A stretch of DNA of 64,000 bases from Vitreoscilla sp. (GCA_030150505.1 JASLFS010000053.1:4591-68590); one strand, 5' to 3'; positions 7,614-17,491 are shown, counted from the first letter of the stretch. The notes: a model not told the origin generated them from the letters alone. Made by a program: numbers and translations.

Positions 7614-8024
7614 ATGGATACTAAGAATATTTATGATGCGCCTGAGAGTCAAAGCGAAGGCAGTAAGCAGGTTATTGATAATTTAAATGTTTCTGAAAGC
7701 TGGAAGCGTAAATTTCGCAATGTTGAAAAAGCGGGTGGCATTCAGCTACCTAAGTTTAAAGAGCTTTCATTTGGAGAGCGATTTGGAATTGGTTTCAATA
7801 TTTGGGCATTTTTTTTTGGTTGGATTTATTTTTTAGTTAAAGGCATGCCAAAACAAGCATTAATTGCTTTTGGAATTAGTTTAGCTTGTATGGTTGTTGC
7901 TCTTTTCTTGCCACAAGGTGCTGCTTACGGACTGGGTGCTGGTGTTGGCGTATTCTATTCTTCCCGTGCTTGTATTTTGAATTATAGGATTAAAGTCTTG
8001 CAAGATACTGGTTGGTTTTTTTGA
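7614..8024 (+). CDS. DUF2628 inner-membrane protein
   Basis: 136 residues. The first 50 are hydrophilic and probably cytoplasmic; then comes the DUF2628 signature FNIWAFFFGWIYFLVKGM (about residues 59-76), followed by two more hydrophobic segments (about residues 79-99 and 100-115). The C-terminal part, SSRACILNYRIKVLQDTGWFF, ends like other family members. The function of this family is unknown. It has its own terminator on each side and so is probably transcribed alone. Confidence 0.75.
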   Translation: MDTKNIYDAPESQSEGSKQVIDNLNVSESWKRKFRNVEKAGGIQLPKFKELSFGERFGIGFNIWAFFFGWIYFLVKGMPKQALIAFGISLACMVVALFLPQGAAYGLGAGVGVFYSSRACILNYRIKVLQDTGWFF

Positions 8025-8037
8025 GTTAATGAGTAAT

Positions 8038-8066
8038 AAAAAAAGCTGCTTCATTGCAGCTTTTTT
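8038..8066. terminator. Bidirectional terminator between DUF2628 gene and msrC
   Basis: The A-run plus GCTGC (8038-8049) pairs with GCAGC plus a T-run (8056-8066). It can serve both convergent genes. Confidence 0.85.
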
Positions 8067-8071
8067 ATTTC

Positions 8072-8563
8072 TTATTTCGTGAAATAAGTATGTTGAATAA
8101 GAATATCCACAAATTTTTCTAAATATATTTGATCAATGGTATCGTAAGCATTCACAACACTGGCATCAATATCCAATACACCTAATAACTTATCTTGGCG
8201 AAGGATTGGAACGACAATTTCCGATTGTGCACGGTTATCGCAAGAGATGTAATTTTGAATTTGGTGAACATCATCCACGATAATGGTTTTGCCAGTTAAT
8301 GCAGCTTCACCACAAACGCCTTTGCCCATATCAATGCGAACACAGCTGACTTTGCCTTGAAAGGGACCCAAAACCAATTGATGGCCATCGAATAAATAAT
8401 AGCCAGCAAAAATAGTATTGGGTAAGAAATCATTGAGCAAGGCTGATGAATTGCTTAAGTTGGCAATCATATTGCTTTCATGATCAATCAGCGCACTTAA
8501 TTGCTTAAGCAATAATTCATATGCTTCGCGTTTCTCTTGTTTGTCAGCCCAAGGTTGATTCAT
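8072..8563 (-). CDS. msrC: Free methionine-(R)-sulfoxide reductase (GAF domain)
   Basis: Reduces free L-methionine-(R)-sulfoxide, a product of oxidative damage. I choose the start MNQPWADK at 8563 (163 residues): AAGG lies eight bases upstream, whereas the ATG at 8569 is too close to it and the ATG at 8596 lies inside the upstream gene. The single GAF domain holds the three conserved cysteines of the fRMsr group: GKVSCVRID, GKGVCGEAA and NYISCDNRAQSE, the last being the catalytic one in the E. coli and Neisseria enzymes. The C-terminal QLLGVLDID-like segment fits. It is coupled to the upstream hydrolase gene. Confidence 0.9.
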   Translation of the reverse strand: MNQPWADKQEKREAYELLLKQLSALIDHESNMIANLSNSSALLNDFLPNTIFAGYYLFDGHQLVLGPFQGKVSCVRIDMGKGVCGEAALTGKTIIVDDVHQIQNYISCDNRAQSEIVVPILRQDKLLGVLDIDASVVNAYDTIDQIYLEKFVDILIQHTYFTK

Positions 8564-8573
8564 CGTCATCGCC

Positions 8574-9194
8574 TTATTGTAAAAAATAACGTTCAATGCA
8601 TTTGCCTAATTCAATCAGGCGCCCATGGAAAAAATGCCCAGCATCAGGAATAACCAAAACAGGTAATTTTTGAGGCAATGACCAAGTGGTAACAAGTTTT
8701 AGTGGTACAACATCATCTACTTCACCTTGAATAATGAATGCTCTTTCTGGGTGAGGCAGTTCAGGCGCAGGAGTAGTGTAAATGCCAACAGCAGGGCCAA
8801 TGAGTAAAACATGATCAGCATTAACGCGTTGTGCCGCAAATGTTGTTACATAACCACCAAATGAAAAGCCTGCGATGGCTAGTTTTGGCAAATTCGGATG
8901 CAAACTTTTTGCATGATGAATGACTGCTAAAACATCATCAACCTCACCTTTGCCATAATCATGCTCACCATCACTATTTCCTACGCCACGAAGGTTGGGC
9001 AAGTAGCAGTGAAAACCCAAGTTAGCCAGTGATTTTGCGGCTGTTTGAATCACTTTGTTGGTGTTTGTGCCGCCTTGTGTTGGGTTTGGATGGTTAATGA
9101 CAGCAATGCCAATTTCAGTGCCTTTTGCTGGTATGTATAACGTTTCTAATTGTCCAACTGGACCGTGAATCATAAAAGGTTTAGGACCTAGCAT
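8574..9194 (-). CDS. Alpha/beta-hydrolase of the COG2945 type
   Basis: 206-residue cytoplasmic hydrolase. The nucleophile elbow is AGFSFGGYV; an N-terminal NHPNPTQGGTNTNK segment and the NLRGVGNSDGEHDYGKGEVDD stretch are typical of this small group. The acid is probably the Asp in GEVDDVVP and the base the His in PDAGHFFHGR. The substrate is unknown. The start at 9194 has GAAAGA close upstream. It precedes msrC by about 10 bp and probably shares its transcript, but no functional link is evident. Confidence 0.78.
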   Translation of the reverse strand: MLGPKPFMIHGPVGQLETLYIPAKGTEIGIAVINHPNPTQGGTNTNKVIQTAAKSLANLGFHCYLPNLRGVGNSDGEHDYGKGEVDDVLAVIHHAKSLHPNLPKLAIAGFSFGGYVTTFAAQRVNADHVLLIGPAVGIYTTPAPELPHPERAFIIQGEVDDVVPLKLVTTWSLPQKLPVLVIPDAGHFFHGRLIELGKCIERYFLQ

Positions 9195-9213
9195 TCTTTC
9201 AGTTACCTATTGA

Positions 9214-9537
9214 TTAATTTTTATCTAATTTTAAATGATCAGCGCAACGCTGATTGACTAAATCTTCTTCTAAGATGGCAAGTAAATCTTGTTCATTATG
9301 ATAAGTGTACCAATGACCTTCTGGATAGATAACCAAAGCTGGGCCATCATTGCATCGTCCTAAGCATCCTGATTGGCTAACACGAATACGACCTTTGCCA
9401 TTTAAAGCCCTTTTAGCAATTTCATTTTTGAGAAATTTAGCAGCAGCTGAACCTTCGCCATTGTCATTGCAGCTTTTTTTGCAAGCATCTTGACGAGCAT
9501 TGGTACAGATAAAAACATGGCGTTGGAAATAACTCAT
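9214..9537 (-). CDS. Thioredoxin-like [2Fe-2S] ferredoxin
   Basis: 107 residues of the (2Fe-2S) ferredoxin / NuoE-like thioredoxin fold. Likely cluster ligands are among the cysteines in HVFICTNAR, QDACKKSC and SQSGCLGRCNDGP, the usual pattern of the stand-alone family. The start at 9537 has AAGGA eight to nine bases upstream. Such proteins are often encoded near hydrolases or cobalamin genes; here the neighbours give no clear partner. Electron carrier role inferred from family only. Confidence 0.8.
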   Translation of the reverse strand: MSYFQRHVFICTNARQDACKKSCNDNGEGSAAAKFLKNEIAKRALNGKGRIRVSQSGCLGRCNDGPALVIYPEGHWYTYHNEQDLLAILEEDLVNQRCADHLKLDKN

Positions 9538-9628
9538 TAAATGTTCCTTGTGATGTGCTTAATCTTATTTTATTTAGAATCAGTGTAGACTAAAAACCTT
9601 ATTTTGATAAGTTATATGCACCAAAACA

Positions 9629-9653
9629 AACAGGTCACATTGTGTGACCTGTT
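9629..9653 (-). terminator. Terminator of the FKBP lipoprotein gene
   Basis: An 11-bp perfect stem (AACAGGTCACA at 9629-9639 with 9643-9653), three-base loop, followed on the minus strand by TGTTTTGG. Its T-run is short, so efficiency is uncertain. Confidence 0.6.
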
Positions 9654-9660
9654 ATGAGGA

Positions 9661-10359
9661 TTATTTAGAATCGATATTGAGAAGTTCTACTTCAAAAACA
9701 AGAACTGAATTTGCTGGAATATCAGGAGATGGGCTTTGCGCACCATAAGCCAAATTGCTCGGGATATAGAATTTAAATTTCTCGCCAACTTTCATCAAAG
9801 GAATGCCTTCTTGCCAACCTTGAATAACATTGCTTAATGGGAAAGTAGCAGGCTCATTGCGTTTGTATGAGCTATCAAATTCATTACCATTAAGTAGTGT
9901 GCCTTTGTAATGAACAGTGACAGTATCGCTGGCTTTGGCTTGTTTGCCTTCAGCTTTGGTTATCACTTCATATTGCAAACCAGATTGGGTGGTTGTAACA
10001 CCTTCTCGTTTGGTATTTTCTTCTAGGAATTTTTTACCTTCAGCTGTGGCTGCTTCTTGGGTTTTTGCCATTTTCTCTTGGAGCTGTTTCATGATGGTTT
10101 CTGCCGCTTCATTTAACTCTTTTTCAGTTAATTGAGGGTCTTTTTTAGCCAAACCATCTTTTAAACCTTGAGTCAGCGCATTGATATCAATATCTGAAAC
10201 TAGTTCTGTAGGAAAGCTGCTGCCTTGTTGAAAGCCTAAGCTATAAGAAAACTTTTGTGCTGGTGTATCTAGTTTAACTGCTGTAGGTTCTGCAGCTTGT
10301 TGGCAAGCAGCTAATGCTAGAGAGCTGGTAACCAACAATGAAAGTATTGTTTTTTTCAT
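9661..10359 (-). CDS. FKBP-type peptidyl-prolyl isomerase lipoprotein (FkpA/Mip-like)
   Basis: Periplasmic or outer-membrane prolyl isomerase and chaperone, 232 residues. The signal peptide ends at lipobox LAAC (SSLALAACQQ), so it is lipidated. The N-terminal dimerisation domain (KFSYSLGFQQGSSFP, charged helix to residue about 115) precedes the FKBP domain with VTVHYKGTLLNGNEFDSS, FPLSNVIQGWQEGIPLMK, YIPSNLAYG and LVFEVELL. In Neisseria the equivalent is the Mip-type surface lipoprotein; whether this one is exposed cannot be told from sequence. Single gene with its own terminator. Confidence 0.9.
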   Translation of the reverse strand: MKKTILSLLVTSSLALAACQQAAEPTAVKLDTPAQKFSYSLGFQQGSSFPTELVSDIDINALTQGLKDGLAKKDPQLTEKELNEAAETIMKQLQEKMAKTQEAATAEGKKFLEENTKREGVTTTQSGLQYEVITKAEGKQAKASDTVTVHYKGTLLNGNEFDSSYKRNEPATFPLSNVIQGWQEGIPLMKVGEKFKFYIPSNLAYGAQSPSPDIPANSVLVFEVELLNIDSK

Positions 10360-10413
10360 TGTATCTATAATCCTAAAGGGTAATGTCTGTTATGAATATA
10401 TAAAGCTAGCATA

Positions 10414-11535
10414 TCAGTGTTGTGTTTGACTAGCTACTTTACTTGGATTTATATCAATAATCATCACTTCACTTTGTGTGCCAATTCTCAACGGAATGGC
10501 CCAGAATCCAAAACCAGAAGTCACGAAAAAATGTTTATTGTTTTCTTGTAAATAGCCATAATCCAGATAGTGGATCACTTTACCAATCAGTGTGGCAGGG
10601 AAAATTTGTCCACCATGAGCATGGCCAGACATTTGGATATCAATATCGGTTAATGCATTGGTTTTGATTTCATTGGGCTGGTGGTCAATGAGTAAAATAG
10701 GGTGGGGATTATTAATTTTATTGACCAATGAGGCTGTTGTCGCTCGATTTTTATAGCGAGCATCTAGTCGACCAATGATATTAATGGTTGAATCAATCTG
10801 CACGATATCATCTTGGAGTAAATGAATGGGCGTTTGATTGAGGGCTTGGCTGATACTGTCGTGGGAAAATTTATCATGGTTCCCCATAACGGCATAAACA
10901 CCGAGTGGAGCATGTAGTTTAGAAAACTCATTTTCTAGGTTTAATCGATGATATTCGATTACATTATCATCCATGATGTCACCAGCTAAAACTAAAATAT
11001 CCGCATTTTCATGATTAACAATTTGTTGTAATTTGGTTAACTGTTTCTTGCCAACGAGCAATCCTAAGTGCGTGTCGCTAGCTAATGCAATGCGTACAGG
11101 TTTAAGCATTGGTTTATCAACGGTGATGCTGTAATGTTGAACAACAGGCGTATAAGCAGCGTAAATGCCATAGCCCATGATGCCAATGAGTAAGATAGGG
11201 CAGAAAATTCGTAGATTTTTTTGCAGTCGGTTGCTGGCTTGTTGAGAAAGCAATCGTTGGCAAATAAGCAAAATAACTTTGCCCACTATCGCTATCATGC
11301 TGATATAGAGCAGTAGGATTAAGTAGCTTGCCGCAATTTTAATACCATGAATCCAAAACCGCCAAAGACCTAAAAAAATAATCGCTTCCGATAGGAGCCA
11401 AAAGCCGATGGCAAAGTTTTTGTGCCATTTTTCAGGCAGCCATGGCGCGATAGTGAATTTTAATGCACGGTGGCTAATCCAAACTAAGATTTGGTAGATA
11501 ATAAAAACAATTGATAAAAATAATACCCATTTCAT
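10414..11535 (-). CDS. Membrane-anchored metallophosphoesterase (YaeI-like)
   Basis: 373 residues from the start MKWVLFLSI at 11535, chosen because AGGA lies about nine bases upstream; an alternative codon at 11559 lacks one. The N-terminal 135 residues hold about four hydrophobic segments; the catalytic domain follows with the full dinuclear metal motif set: ALASDTHLG, LAGDIMDD, VMGNHDKF, and GHAHGGQIFP. The substrate is unknown; E. coli YaeI is a phosphodiesterase and related proteins act on lipids at the inner membrane. A near-match uptake sequence (11/12) lies at 11431-11442. Confidence 0.85.
   Translation of the reverse strand: MKWVLFLSIVFIIYQILVWISHRALKFTIAPWLPEKWHKNFAIGFWLLSEAIIFLGLWRFWIHGIKIAASYLILLLYISMIAIVGKVILLICQRLLSQQASNRLQKNLRIFCPILLIGIMGYGIYAAYTPVVQHYSITVDKPMLKPVRIALASDTHLGLLVGKKQLTKLQQIVNHENADILVLAGDIMDDNVIEYHRLNLENEFSKLHAPLGVYAVMGNHDKFSHDSISQALNQTPIHLLQDDIVQIDSTINIIGRLDARYKNRATTASLVNKINNPHPILLIDHQPNEIKTNALTDIDIQMSGHAHGGQIFPATLIGKVIHYLDYGYLQENNKHFFVTSGFGFWAIPLRIGTQSEVMIIDINPSKVASQTQH
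11431..11442 (-). repeat. Near-match uptake sequence (11/12)
   Basis: Reverse-strand match to AGGCTGCCTGAA with one mismatch at the first base, inside the phosphoesterase gene. Confidence 0.3.
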
Positions 11536-11574
11536 GATTGTGTTTCCTAAGTTAAGCAATCATTAATGCTGATT

Positions 11575-12363
11575 TTAAGTGGTTAAGAAAAGCTTTTTAT
11601 TATTATTTGGATTGTGGGCTTTGATTTCATAGAATGACGGTAAAAAATCTATGTTGTATTGGCTATTTAATTGCTGAGCTCTTTTTTTGATTGTTTCTAA
11701 TACCGTATTTGGCATTTCTTTTAGTGCCATTACTGCAATATTGCCATGGCTTTCTGCTGGAACTTCAATCACATACGGAAAGATGTTTTTTAATCGCTCA
11801 ATAAAGTGATCATAACGTTTATCGCCACTCCACCAATTAGTAATAAAAATACCTTGATCGTTTAATGCATTTAAGCAATTGGCAAAAAAAGCTTCTTCCA
11901 CCAAAGCATCAATGATTTGCGTATCATCAAATCCATCAACCATAATCACATCGGTGCTGCCACGCAGTACTTTGATATATTCGGCGCCATCCGCTTCAAT
12001 AATTTGAAAATTTTCGCTTTCAAATGGAATCTCAAACATGGATTTAGCGATATTAATAACAGAAGGATTGATTTCAATAATTAATTGTTCACTGTCTGGT
12101 AAATAGGCATCGATCCAGCGTGCAAAAGAACCGCCGCCTAAACCAATTTGTGTAATATGCTTGGCATCTTCTGCATTTTTAAAAAGCAGCCAAGCCATCA
12201 TTGCTCGGCTATAAGATAGAACCAATTCGGTTGGGTCATCTAAATTCATTGAGCTTTGAATGGTTGCGCTACCAAGATGTAATGAGCGAATGTTGCCTTC
12301 TTCTGAAATGCCAACTTCTGGCAATTCAGTACTAGGACGTAAACGCTGATAGGGATGTCGCAT
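11575..12363 (-). CDS. Spermidine-synthase-like methyltransferase-fold protein
   Basis: 262 residues of the polyamine aminopropyltransferase fold. The nucleotide-binding glycine loop is QIGLGGGSFARW near residue 72, followed by IIEINPSVINIAK (acidic ribose ligand) and DVIMVDGFDD, where aminopropyltransferases have their catalytic acid. True spermidine synthases have a longer N-terminal beta-domain and a DSTDP-type signature, which are absent, so aminopropyl transfer is doubtful. AAGGA lies eight bases upstream of the start. It precedes the phosphoesterase gene by 40 bp on the same strand. Confidence 0.7.
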   Translation of the reverse strand: MRHPYQRLRPSTELPEVGISEEGNIRSLHLGSATIQSSMNLDDPTELVLSYSRAMMAWLLFKNAEDAKHITQIGLGGGSFARWIDAYLPDSEQLIIEINPSVINIAKSMFEIPFESENFQIIEADGAEYIKVLRGSTDVIMVDGFDDTQIIDALVEEAFFANCLNALNDQGIFITNWWSGDKRYDHFIERLKNIFPYVIEVPAESHGNIAVMALKEMPNTVLETIKKRAQQLNSQYNIDFLPSFYEIKAHNPNNNKKLFLTT

Positions 12364-12387
12364 TGTCGGCTTCCTTATTAATGAATT

Positions 12388-13314
12388 TTATGAGCGGTTA
12401 TCTAAAATGCTAATCACTTTACCAATGGTTGCTGGTGCTGATTCTTCATCGTTTTCTAATGGTTTTGGTGCATTAAAGTTTTCTTTATCAAAAGCAGTAT
12501 CACCACCAGCAGGAAGGACATCTCCCATTGCTAAGTTTGCAAAATCAAATAATTGGTTATCAGCCAAATGAGATGGAACCACATTTTGTAATGCACTAAA
12601 CATGCTTTCAATGCGCCCAGGGAATTGTTGGTCCCAAGTGTTTAACATTTCTTTAATGACTTGGCGCTGTAAGTTAGGTTGTGAGCCACATAAATTACAA
12701 GGAATAATAGGGAACTCTTTAACCGCTGCAAATTGAATTAAATCTTTTTCTTTAACATAAGCCAAAGGTCGGATAACCATGTGCTCACCATTGTCCGACA
12801 ATAGTTTAGGAGGCATGGCTTTTAATTTGCCACCATAAAACATATTTAAGAACAATGTTTCTAATATGTCATCACGGTGGTGTCCCAAGGCAATTTTAGT
12901 TGCACCCAATTCTTTAGCAACACGATAAAGCACGCCACGACGCAAGCGGCTGCATAAACCACAAGTGGTTTTTCCTTCGCCAATAACACGTTTAACAACG
13001 CTATAAGTATCTTCTTCGATGATTTTAAAAGGCACGCCAATATTTTTTAAATATTCAGGCAAAATATGCTCAGGGAAACCAGGTTGTTTTTGGTCTAAGT
13101 TGATTGCAATTAACTCGAAATGAATGGGAGCAGATTTTTGTAATTGCATCAAAATATCAAGTAAGGCGTAGCTATCTTTGCCTCCCGATAAACACACCAT
13201 CACTTTATCGCCATCTTCAATCATATTGAAGTCGTTGATCGCAGCGCCTACTTGGTGGCGCAGTCTTTTGTGTAATTTATTGATTTCAAGTTGTTCTTTA
13301 GTTTTTTTAGACAT
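12388..13314 (-). CDS. ttcA: tRNA 2-thiocytidine synthetase TtcA
   Basis: ATP-dependent thiolation of cytidine 32 in tRNA. 308 residues from the ATG at 13314; the TTG six bases upstream is less likely, since AAAGG sits eight bases before the ATG. The PP-loop is CLSGGKDSY; the iron-sulfur ligands are the CxxC pairs in [12 protein letters not shown] and [20 protein letters not shown] is the family signature. A 30-residue C-terminal tail rich in charged residues is extra relative to E. coli. Divergent from lolC. Confidence 0.95.
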   Translation of the reverse strand: MSKKTKEQLEINKLHKRLRHQVGAAINDFNMIEDGDKVMVCLSGGKDSYALLDILMQLQKSAPIHFELIAINLDQKQPGFPEHILPEYLKNIGVPFKIIEEDTYSVVKRVIGEGKTTCGLCSRLRRGVLYRVAKELGATKIALGHHRDDILETLFLNMFYGGKLKAMPPKLLSDNGEHMVIRPLAYVKEKDLIQFAAVKEFPIIPCNLCGSQPNLQRQVIKEMLNTWDQQFPGRIESMFSALQNVVPSHLADNQLFDFANLAMGDVLPAGGDTAFDKENFNAPKPLENDEESAPATIGKVISILDNRS

Positions 13315-13463
13315 GATCAAAACCTTTAATGAAGCCGAATATTGTAGCTTAAAATCAAAAATTTCGCAGTTTGAATCATGTTTCTTTTACATAAATGGGT
13401 TTAAAAGGAAGGTTATTTATGTTTGTAAACGAAAATTAAGCCTAATTAATCATTCACTAAGGG

Positions 13464-13469
13464 TATAAT
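13464..13469 (+). promoter_or_regulatory. Candidate -10 of the lolCD promoter
   Basis: A perfect TATAAT 53 bp before the lolC start, in the divergent ttcA/lolC gap. No recognisable -35 at the right distance, so confidence is limited. Confidence 0.4.
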
Positions 13470-13521
13470 GCACAGCTCATTTGTATGGAATTGAGCAACG
13501 AACCAAGAGAAATAACAAACT

Positions 13522-14769
13522 ATGGGATTTTTAGAAGCTTGGATTGGACTTAGGGGTTTGCGCGCCAAAAAGCGCAATGGCTTTGTATCGGTTATCGGTG
13601 CATTTGCTGTTGTCGGCATTGCAATTGGCGTAATGGCACTGATTATTGTATTGGGGGTGATGAGCGGATTTCAAAAGGAGATTCGTGGACAGCTACTAAA
13701 TGTAGCACCTCATTTGGAAATTGGTTATTACGATTCTGATAATGAACCGTGGCAGAATTTACAGGAAATGGTCAAAGGAAAAGCCGGTGTTTTAGCCAGT
13801 GCGCCTTTTATTGTTGATCAGGCTTTGTTAACGAGTTCTGGCGAAGTGCGTGGTGTCCCAATGCGTGGTATCGATCCCGTATTGGAAGACAATGTGGTCG
13901 ACTTTGGCAAGCAAATGACCGCTGGCAAATTAACAGATTTAAAGCCAGGAGAATTTAATATTGTCCTAGGGGAAGATCTAGCAACGGTTTTAGATGTGAA
14001 TGTTGGTGAGAAAGTGACGGTTATTACGCCGGAAGGAAATGTCACGCCAGCAGGTATGGTACCAAGATTAAAGCAGTTTACTGTTGTTGGCTTGGTTAAA
14101 ACCAAGGTGTATGAAGTAGACAATAATCTAGCCTTAATCGACTTAAAAGATGCGCAAGTTTTGTATCGCATGGGCGATAATGTGACTGGTATTCGTTTGA
14201 AATTGGCCGATCCTCAGAATGCACCAGATTTAACCAGCAAGATTATTCCAGATAATTTGCGTCATCAAATTTGGGCACGAGATTGGACTTTCCAAAATCG
14301 CAGTTACTTTGAAGCCGTTGCTTTGGAGAAAAAGATGATGTTTATTATTTTAAGCGTCATTATTTTTGTGGCTTCTTTGAATTTAATTTCGTCATTGGTT
14401 ATGGCCGTTACGGAAAAACAAGCTGATATTGCCATTTTAAGAACATTGGGCATGTCGCCAGCAGGGATTATGAAAATCTTTATGGTGCAAGGTTCGGTGG
14501 TTGGCTTTTTAGGTGTTTTTATTGGCGTGGCAATTGGCGTGCCGTTGGCCATGAATGTGGGTCGAGTATTGGATTTCTTTGAAAGAACATTTGGTTTGAA
14601 AATTATTTCATCACAAGTTTATTTCTTAGATTATTTGCCTTCTGATGTGAAATTGGTGGATGTGATTGCTGTGGCTGCTGTGGCATTGGTTTTGTCATTT
14701 TTGGCAACTATTTTCCCTAGCTATCGTGCTGCGAAAACTCAGCCAGCGGAGGCTTTGCGCTATGAATAA
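13522..14769 (+). CDS. lolC: Lipoprotein-releasing ABC transporter permease LolC/E
   Basis: Inner-membrane permease that extracts outer-membrane lipoproteins and passes them to LolA. 415 residues: one membrane segment near residues 25-48, a large periplasmic domain, then three segments near 270-292, 318-345 and 375-398. The N-terminal [37 protein letters not shown] pattern and the C-terminal [18 protein letters not shown] are typical. Only one permease gene is present beside lolD, as in Neisseria, so it probably works as a homodimer (LolF type). Confidence 0.93.
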   Translation: MGFLEAWIGLRGLRAKKRNGFVSVIGAFAVVGIAIGVMALIIVLGVMSGFQKEIRGQLLNVAPHLEIGYYDSDNEPWQNLQEMVKGKAGVLASAPFIVDQALLTSSGEVRGVPMRGIDPVLEDNVVDFGKQMTAGKLTDLKPGEFNIVLGEDLATVLDVNVGEKVTVITPEGNVTPAGMVPRLKQFTVVGLVKTKVYEVDNNLALIDLKDAQVLYRMGDNVTGIRLKLADPQNAPDLTSKIIPDNLRHQIWARDWTFQNRSYFEAVALEKKMMFIILSVIIFVASLNLISSLVMAVTEKQADIAILRTLGMSPAGIMKIFMVQGSVVGFLGVFIGVAIGVPLAMNVGRVLDFFERTFGLKIISSQVYFLDYLPSDVKLVDVIAVAAVALVLSFLATIFPSYRAAKTQPAEALRYE

Positions 14770-15460
14770 TGAAAATTTAGTGGTTTTAAGCTGCGAAGAT
14801 GTTTGTAAAAGCTATCAAGATGGGCAGCTTAAAGTTGATGTGATTGATCACTTGAGCTTGGAAGTGAAAGCAGGACAGGGGATTAGTATTGTTGGTGCCT
14901 CTGGAAGTGGTAAATCAACTTTATTGCATTTGTTAGGCGGTTTGGATACACCTAGCAGCGGCAATTTAATGCTAATGAATCATCGTATTCAGGATTTAAG
15001 TCAAAAAGCATTGGGTAAATTACGCAATCAACATTTGGGATTTATTTATCAGTTTCATCATTTAATGCCTGAGTTTTCTGCATTGGAAAATGTGATGATG
15101 CCTTTACTAATTGCTAAGAAAAGCAAACAGGAATCGCAGCAAAGGGCTGAAGCCATCTTAAAGAAAGTTGGTTTGGAGCACAGAATGTTGCACCGCCCAA
15201 GTGAGTTATCGGGTGGTGAAAGACAACGTGCTGCCATTGCTCGTGCATTGGTGATGAATCCTGCTTGTTTATTAGCGGACGAGCCAACTGGTAATTTAGA
15301 CAGAAAAAATGCAGATCACATTATGGGTTTAATGTTGGAGTTGCAAAAAGAGATGAATGCCGCTTTGGTTGTGGTAACGCATGATGAGCAATTGGCATTA
15401 AAATTTGACCTATATTGGCGGATGGCTGATGGTAAGTTAAATCCATTATTGGTGGATTAA
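14762..15460 (+). CDS. lolD: Lipoprotein-releasing ABC transporter ATPase LolD
   Basis: ATPase subunit driving lipoprotein release with LolC. 232 residues from the ATG at 14762, which overlaps the lolC stop by eight bases; longer in-frame starts would lie deep inside lolC. Walker A is GASGSGKST, the Q-loop [13 protein letters not shown] matches LolD, the signature is LSGGERQR, Walker B is [12 protein letters not shown], and the H-loop is VVVTHDEQL. Confidence 0.95.
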   Translation: MNNENLVVLSCEDVCKSYQDGQLKVDVIDHLSLEVKAGQGISIVGASGSGKSTLLHLLGGLDTPSSGNLMLMNHRIQDLSQKALGKLRNQHLGFIYQFHHLMPEFSALENVMMPLLIAKKSKQESQQRAEAILKKVGLEHRMLHRPSELSGGERQRAAIARALVMNPACLLADEPTGNLDRKNADHIMGLMLELQKEMNAALVVVTHDEQLALKFDLYWRMADGKLNPLLVD

Positions 15461-15557
15461 ATATCCATAATTGAAATAAATAATCTTTTTAATAAATATC
15501 TAATTAGTGGCATACTGCTTGTAGATTAGAGGAAAAAAAGAGAAAGTTATTTCATTC

Positions 15558-16190
15558 ATGGACGTTTTGTTATTACTAGGGTATGTTGTGGCGGTTATTG
15601 TATTAATTGCCACTCCAGGCCCTAATTTATTTTTAATGATTACACATAGTTTGAACTATGGACCTAAAGCAATTGTTCGCAATGCAGCCGGTGGTGTGAG
15701 CGCTGCTTTAATTTTAATCGCGTTGGCTTTATTTGGCGTGGCGCAGTTTATTCCTCAGTCTTTTCTGCCGTATCTGTCTTTAATCGGTGGTTCATATTTA
15801 ATTTCCTTGGGTGTTAAAAATTGGCGATTGTCTAAAAGAGTGATGCCTCATGATCAGGCTACTGAAGCCAATGTGGTTGAACCTCAGTTTTTCAAAGAAG
15901 CTTTTTTAACAGGCTTAAGCAACCCCAAAGATTTATTATTCTTTATTTTATTTCTTCCCCAATTTGTCGATCCTGCCTTGGCACTGTGGCAAGCTGCTTT
16001 ATTGCTAATGGCTTGTTGGTTGGTTTGTGATTTTGGCATTATGTATTTAGCTGGTGTTATGGCTGGTAAGCTTCGACGATATTTGACTGGATATCGGCAA
16101 ATAATGGTTGTTCGGGTGCTAAGTACTATTATGATACTTTTGGGTGTTTTGTTATTATTAAAAACCATGATTTCGTTGGTATCTGAATAA
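15558..16190 (+). CDS. LysE/RhtB family amino-acid exporter
   Basis: 210-residue inner-membrane transporter with about six hydrophobic segments. The N-terminus has the signature ATPGPNLFLMITHSLNYG, and SNPKDLLFFILFLPQFV is the second conserved stretch of RhtB-type exporters. Typical substrates are homoserine, threonine or lysine; this one cannot be assigned. It is flanked by a gap with no strong promoter and a clear terminator, so it is monocistronic. Confidence 0.87.
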   Translation: MDVLLLLGYVVAVIVLIATPGPNLFLMITHSLNYGPKAIVRNAAGGVSAALILIALALFGVAQFIPQSFLPYLSLIGGSYLISLGVKNWRLSKRVMPHDQATEANVVEPQFFKEAFLTGLSNPKDLLFFILFLPQFVDPALALWQAALLLMACWLVCDFGIMYLAGVMAGKLRRYLTGYRQIMVVRVLSTIMILLGVLLLLKTMISLVSE

Positions 16191-16201
16191 TTAAGCTATT
16201 G

Positions 16202-16231
16202 AAAAGCCACTTTTAATTAGTGGCTTTTTTT
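16202..16231 (+). terminator. Terminator after the LysE-family gene
   Basis: AAAAGCCACT (16202-16211) pairs with AGTGGCTTTT (16219 on), followed by a T-run. Confidence 0.85.
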
Positions 16232-16414
16232 ATTTTTGTTGATTTAAAGCTTATGTTTTGTGAATAGTTTGTTTGCAATTGCACAATGAGAACTTGTGGT
16301 CGGTGTAATATTTATATGCTACATTGATTTAAAATAAAACCATAAAAAACTGATTAACTGTATTTGGTTAATTGGGCAAGAATGATCCAAAAGAGAAAAC
16401 ATAAGGAGTGAGAA

Positions 16415-17485
16415 ATGGATGCGCTTAGCTTTATTCGTGAGGACATTAAGTCAATGTCTGAATATGACATTTCAGACGTCCCGAAGGAATATGTCAAATT
16501 AGATGCAATGGAAAGTCCCTATGAATATTCAGAAGAACTCAAGCAAGAACTGGCTAAAATACTTAGCAACGTTCCTTTAAATCAGTATGTCAATCCAATC
16601 AGTTGCGGTATCCGTGAAATTATTCATCAACAATTAAATGTAAATGCTCAAGCTCAAATTGTTTTGGGAAATGGCTCCGATGAGCTGATTCAATCCTTGA
16701 CACTTTTGGTCGCTAAGCCAGGTGCAAAAATGTTAAGTGTTGAGCCAAGCTTTGTGATGTATCAGCGCAATGCCGATATTTATGGCGTAGAGCATATTGG
16801 TGTGTCGCTGAATGCTGATTTTACTTTGAATTTAGAAGCGGTTTTAGCCGCGATTCATGAGCATCAGCCTGCAATTATTTTCCTAGCGTATCCTAATAAC
16901 CCAACCGGCGGTCGTTTTGAAAGAAAACAGGTTGAGGCCATTTTACAGGCAGCCAAGGGAATTGTTGTGATTGACCAAGCTTACGGGGCATTTGCTTCTG
17001 ATAGTTTTGCAGAACAAGCTGGTGAGGTTAATAATCTGGTGGTTTTGAAAACATTGAGTAAAATTGGCTTCGCTGGTATTCGGATGGGTTTTGCTGCTGG
17101 GCATCAAGATATCATGCAGCAATTACAGAAAATTATGCCGCCGTATAATATGAATCAATTAAGTGTGGCTACGGCGAAGTTCGCAACAAAATATTCTCAA
17201 TTTATTATGGGTAATATTGATAAGCTTAAATCTGAACGTGAACGAATGCGCACAGCATTAAAAGCTTATAATCAGGTTGAAAGTTTTGCATCTGAGGCAA
17301 ATTTTTTAACTTTGCGTGTCCCTGATGCCCAAAAGCTGTATGATATGTTGTTGGAACACAATATTTTAATCAAGAACTTACATGGCATGCACTCGCTGTT
17401 GGATCAGTGCGTGCGTATTACAATAGGGCTGCCTGAAGACAATCAGGCAGTGTTAGATGTTTTTCAAGCATTGTATGGAAATTAA
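16415..17485 (+). CDS. hisC: Histidinol-phosphate aminotransferase HisC
   Basis: PLP enzyme of histidine synthesis converting imidazole-acetol phosphate and glutamate to histidinol phosphate. 356 residues. Visible signatures are VLGNGSDELIQ, AYPNNPTGGRF, and the PLP lysine in LKTLSKIGFAGIRMGF. A strong AAGGAG lies eight bases before the ATG. It is followed six bases later by hisB; hisG and hisD are not adjacent. A near-match uptake sequence (GGGCTGCCTGAA, 17426-17437) lies near its 3' end. Confidence 0.95.
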   Translation: MDALSFIREDIKSMSEYDISDVPKEYVKLDAMESPYEYSEELKQELAKILSNVPLNQYVNPISCGIREIIHQQLNVNAQAQIVLGNGSDELIQSLTLLVAKPGAKMLSVEPSFVMYQRNADIYGVEHIGVSLNADFTLNLEAVLAAIHEHQPAIIFLAYPNNPTGGRFERKQVEAILQAAKGIVVIDQAYGAFASDSFAEQAGEVNNLVVLKTLSKIGFAGIRMGFAAGHQDIMQQLQKIMPPYNMNQLSVATAKFATKYSQFIMGNIDKLKSERERMRTALKAYNQVESFASEANFLTLRVPDAQKLYDMLLEHNILIKNLHGMHSLLDQCVRITIGLPEDNQAVLDVFQALYGN

Positions 17486-17491
17486 ATAATT

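Noticed and set aside
17426..17450. Inverted repeat around GGGCTGCCTGAA near the end of hisC
   Set aside because: It is inside the coding sequence, one mismatch from an uptake sequence, and the opposing arm is only eight bases; listed in the hisC entry only.
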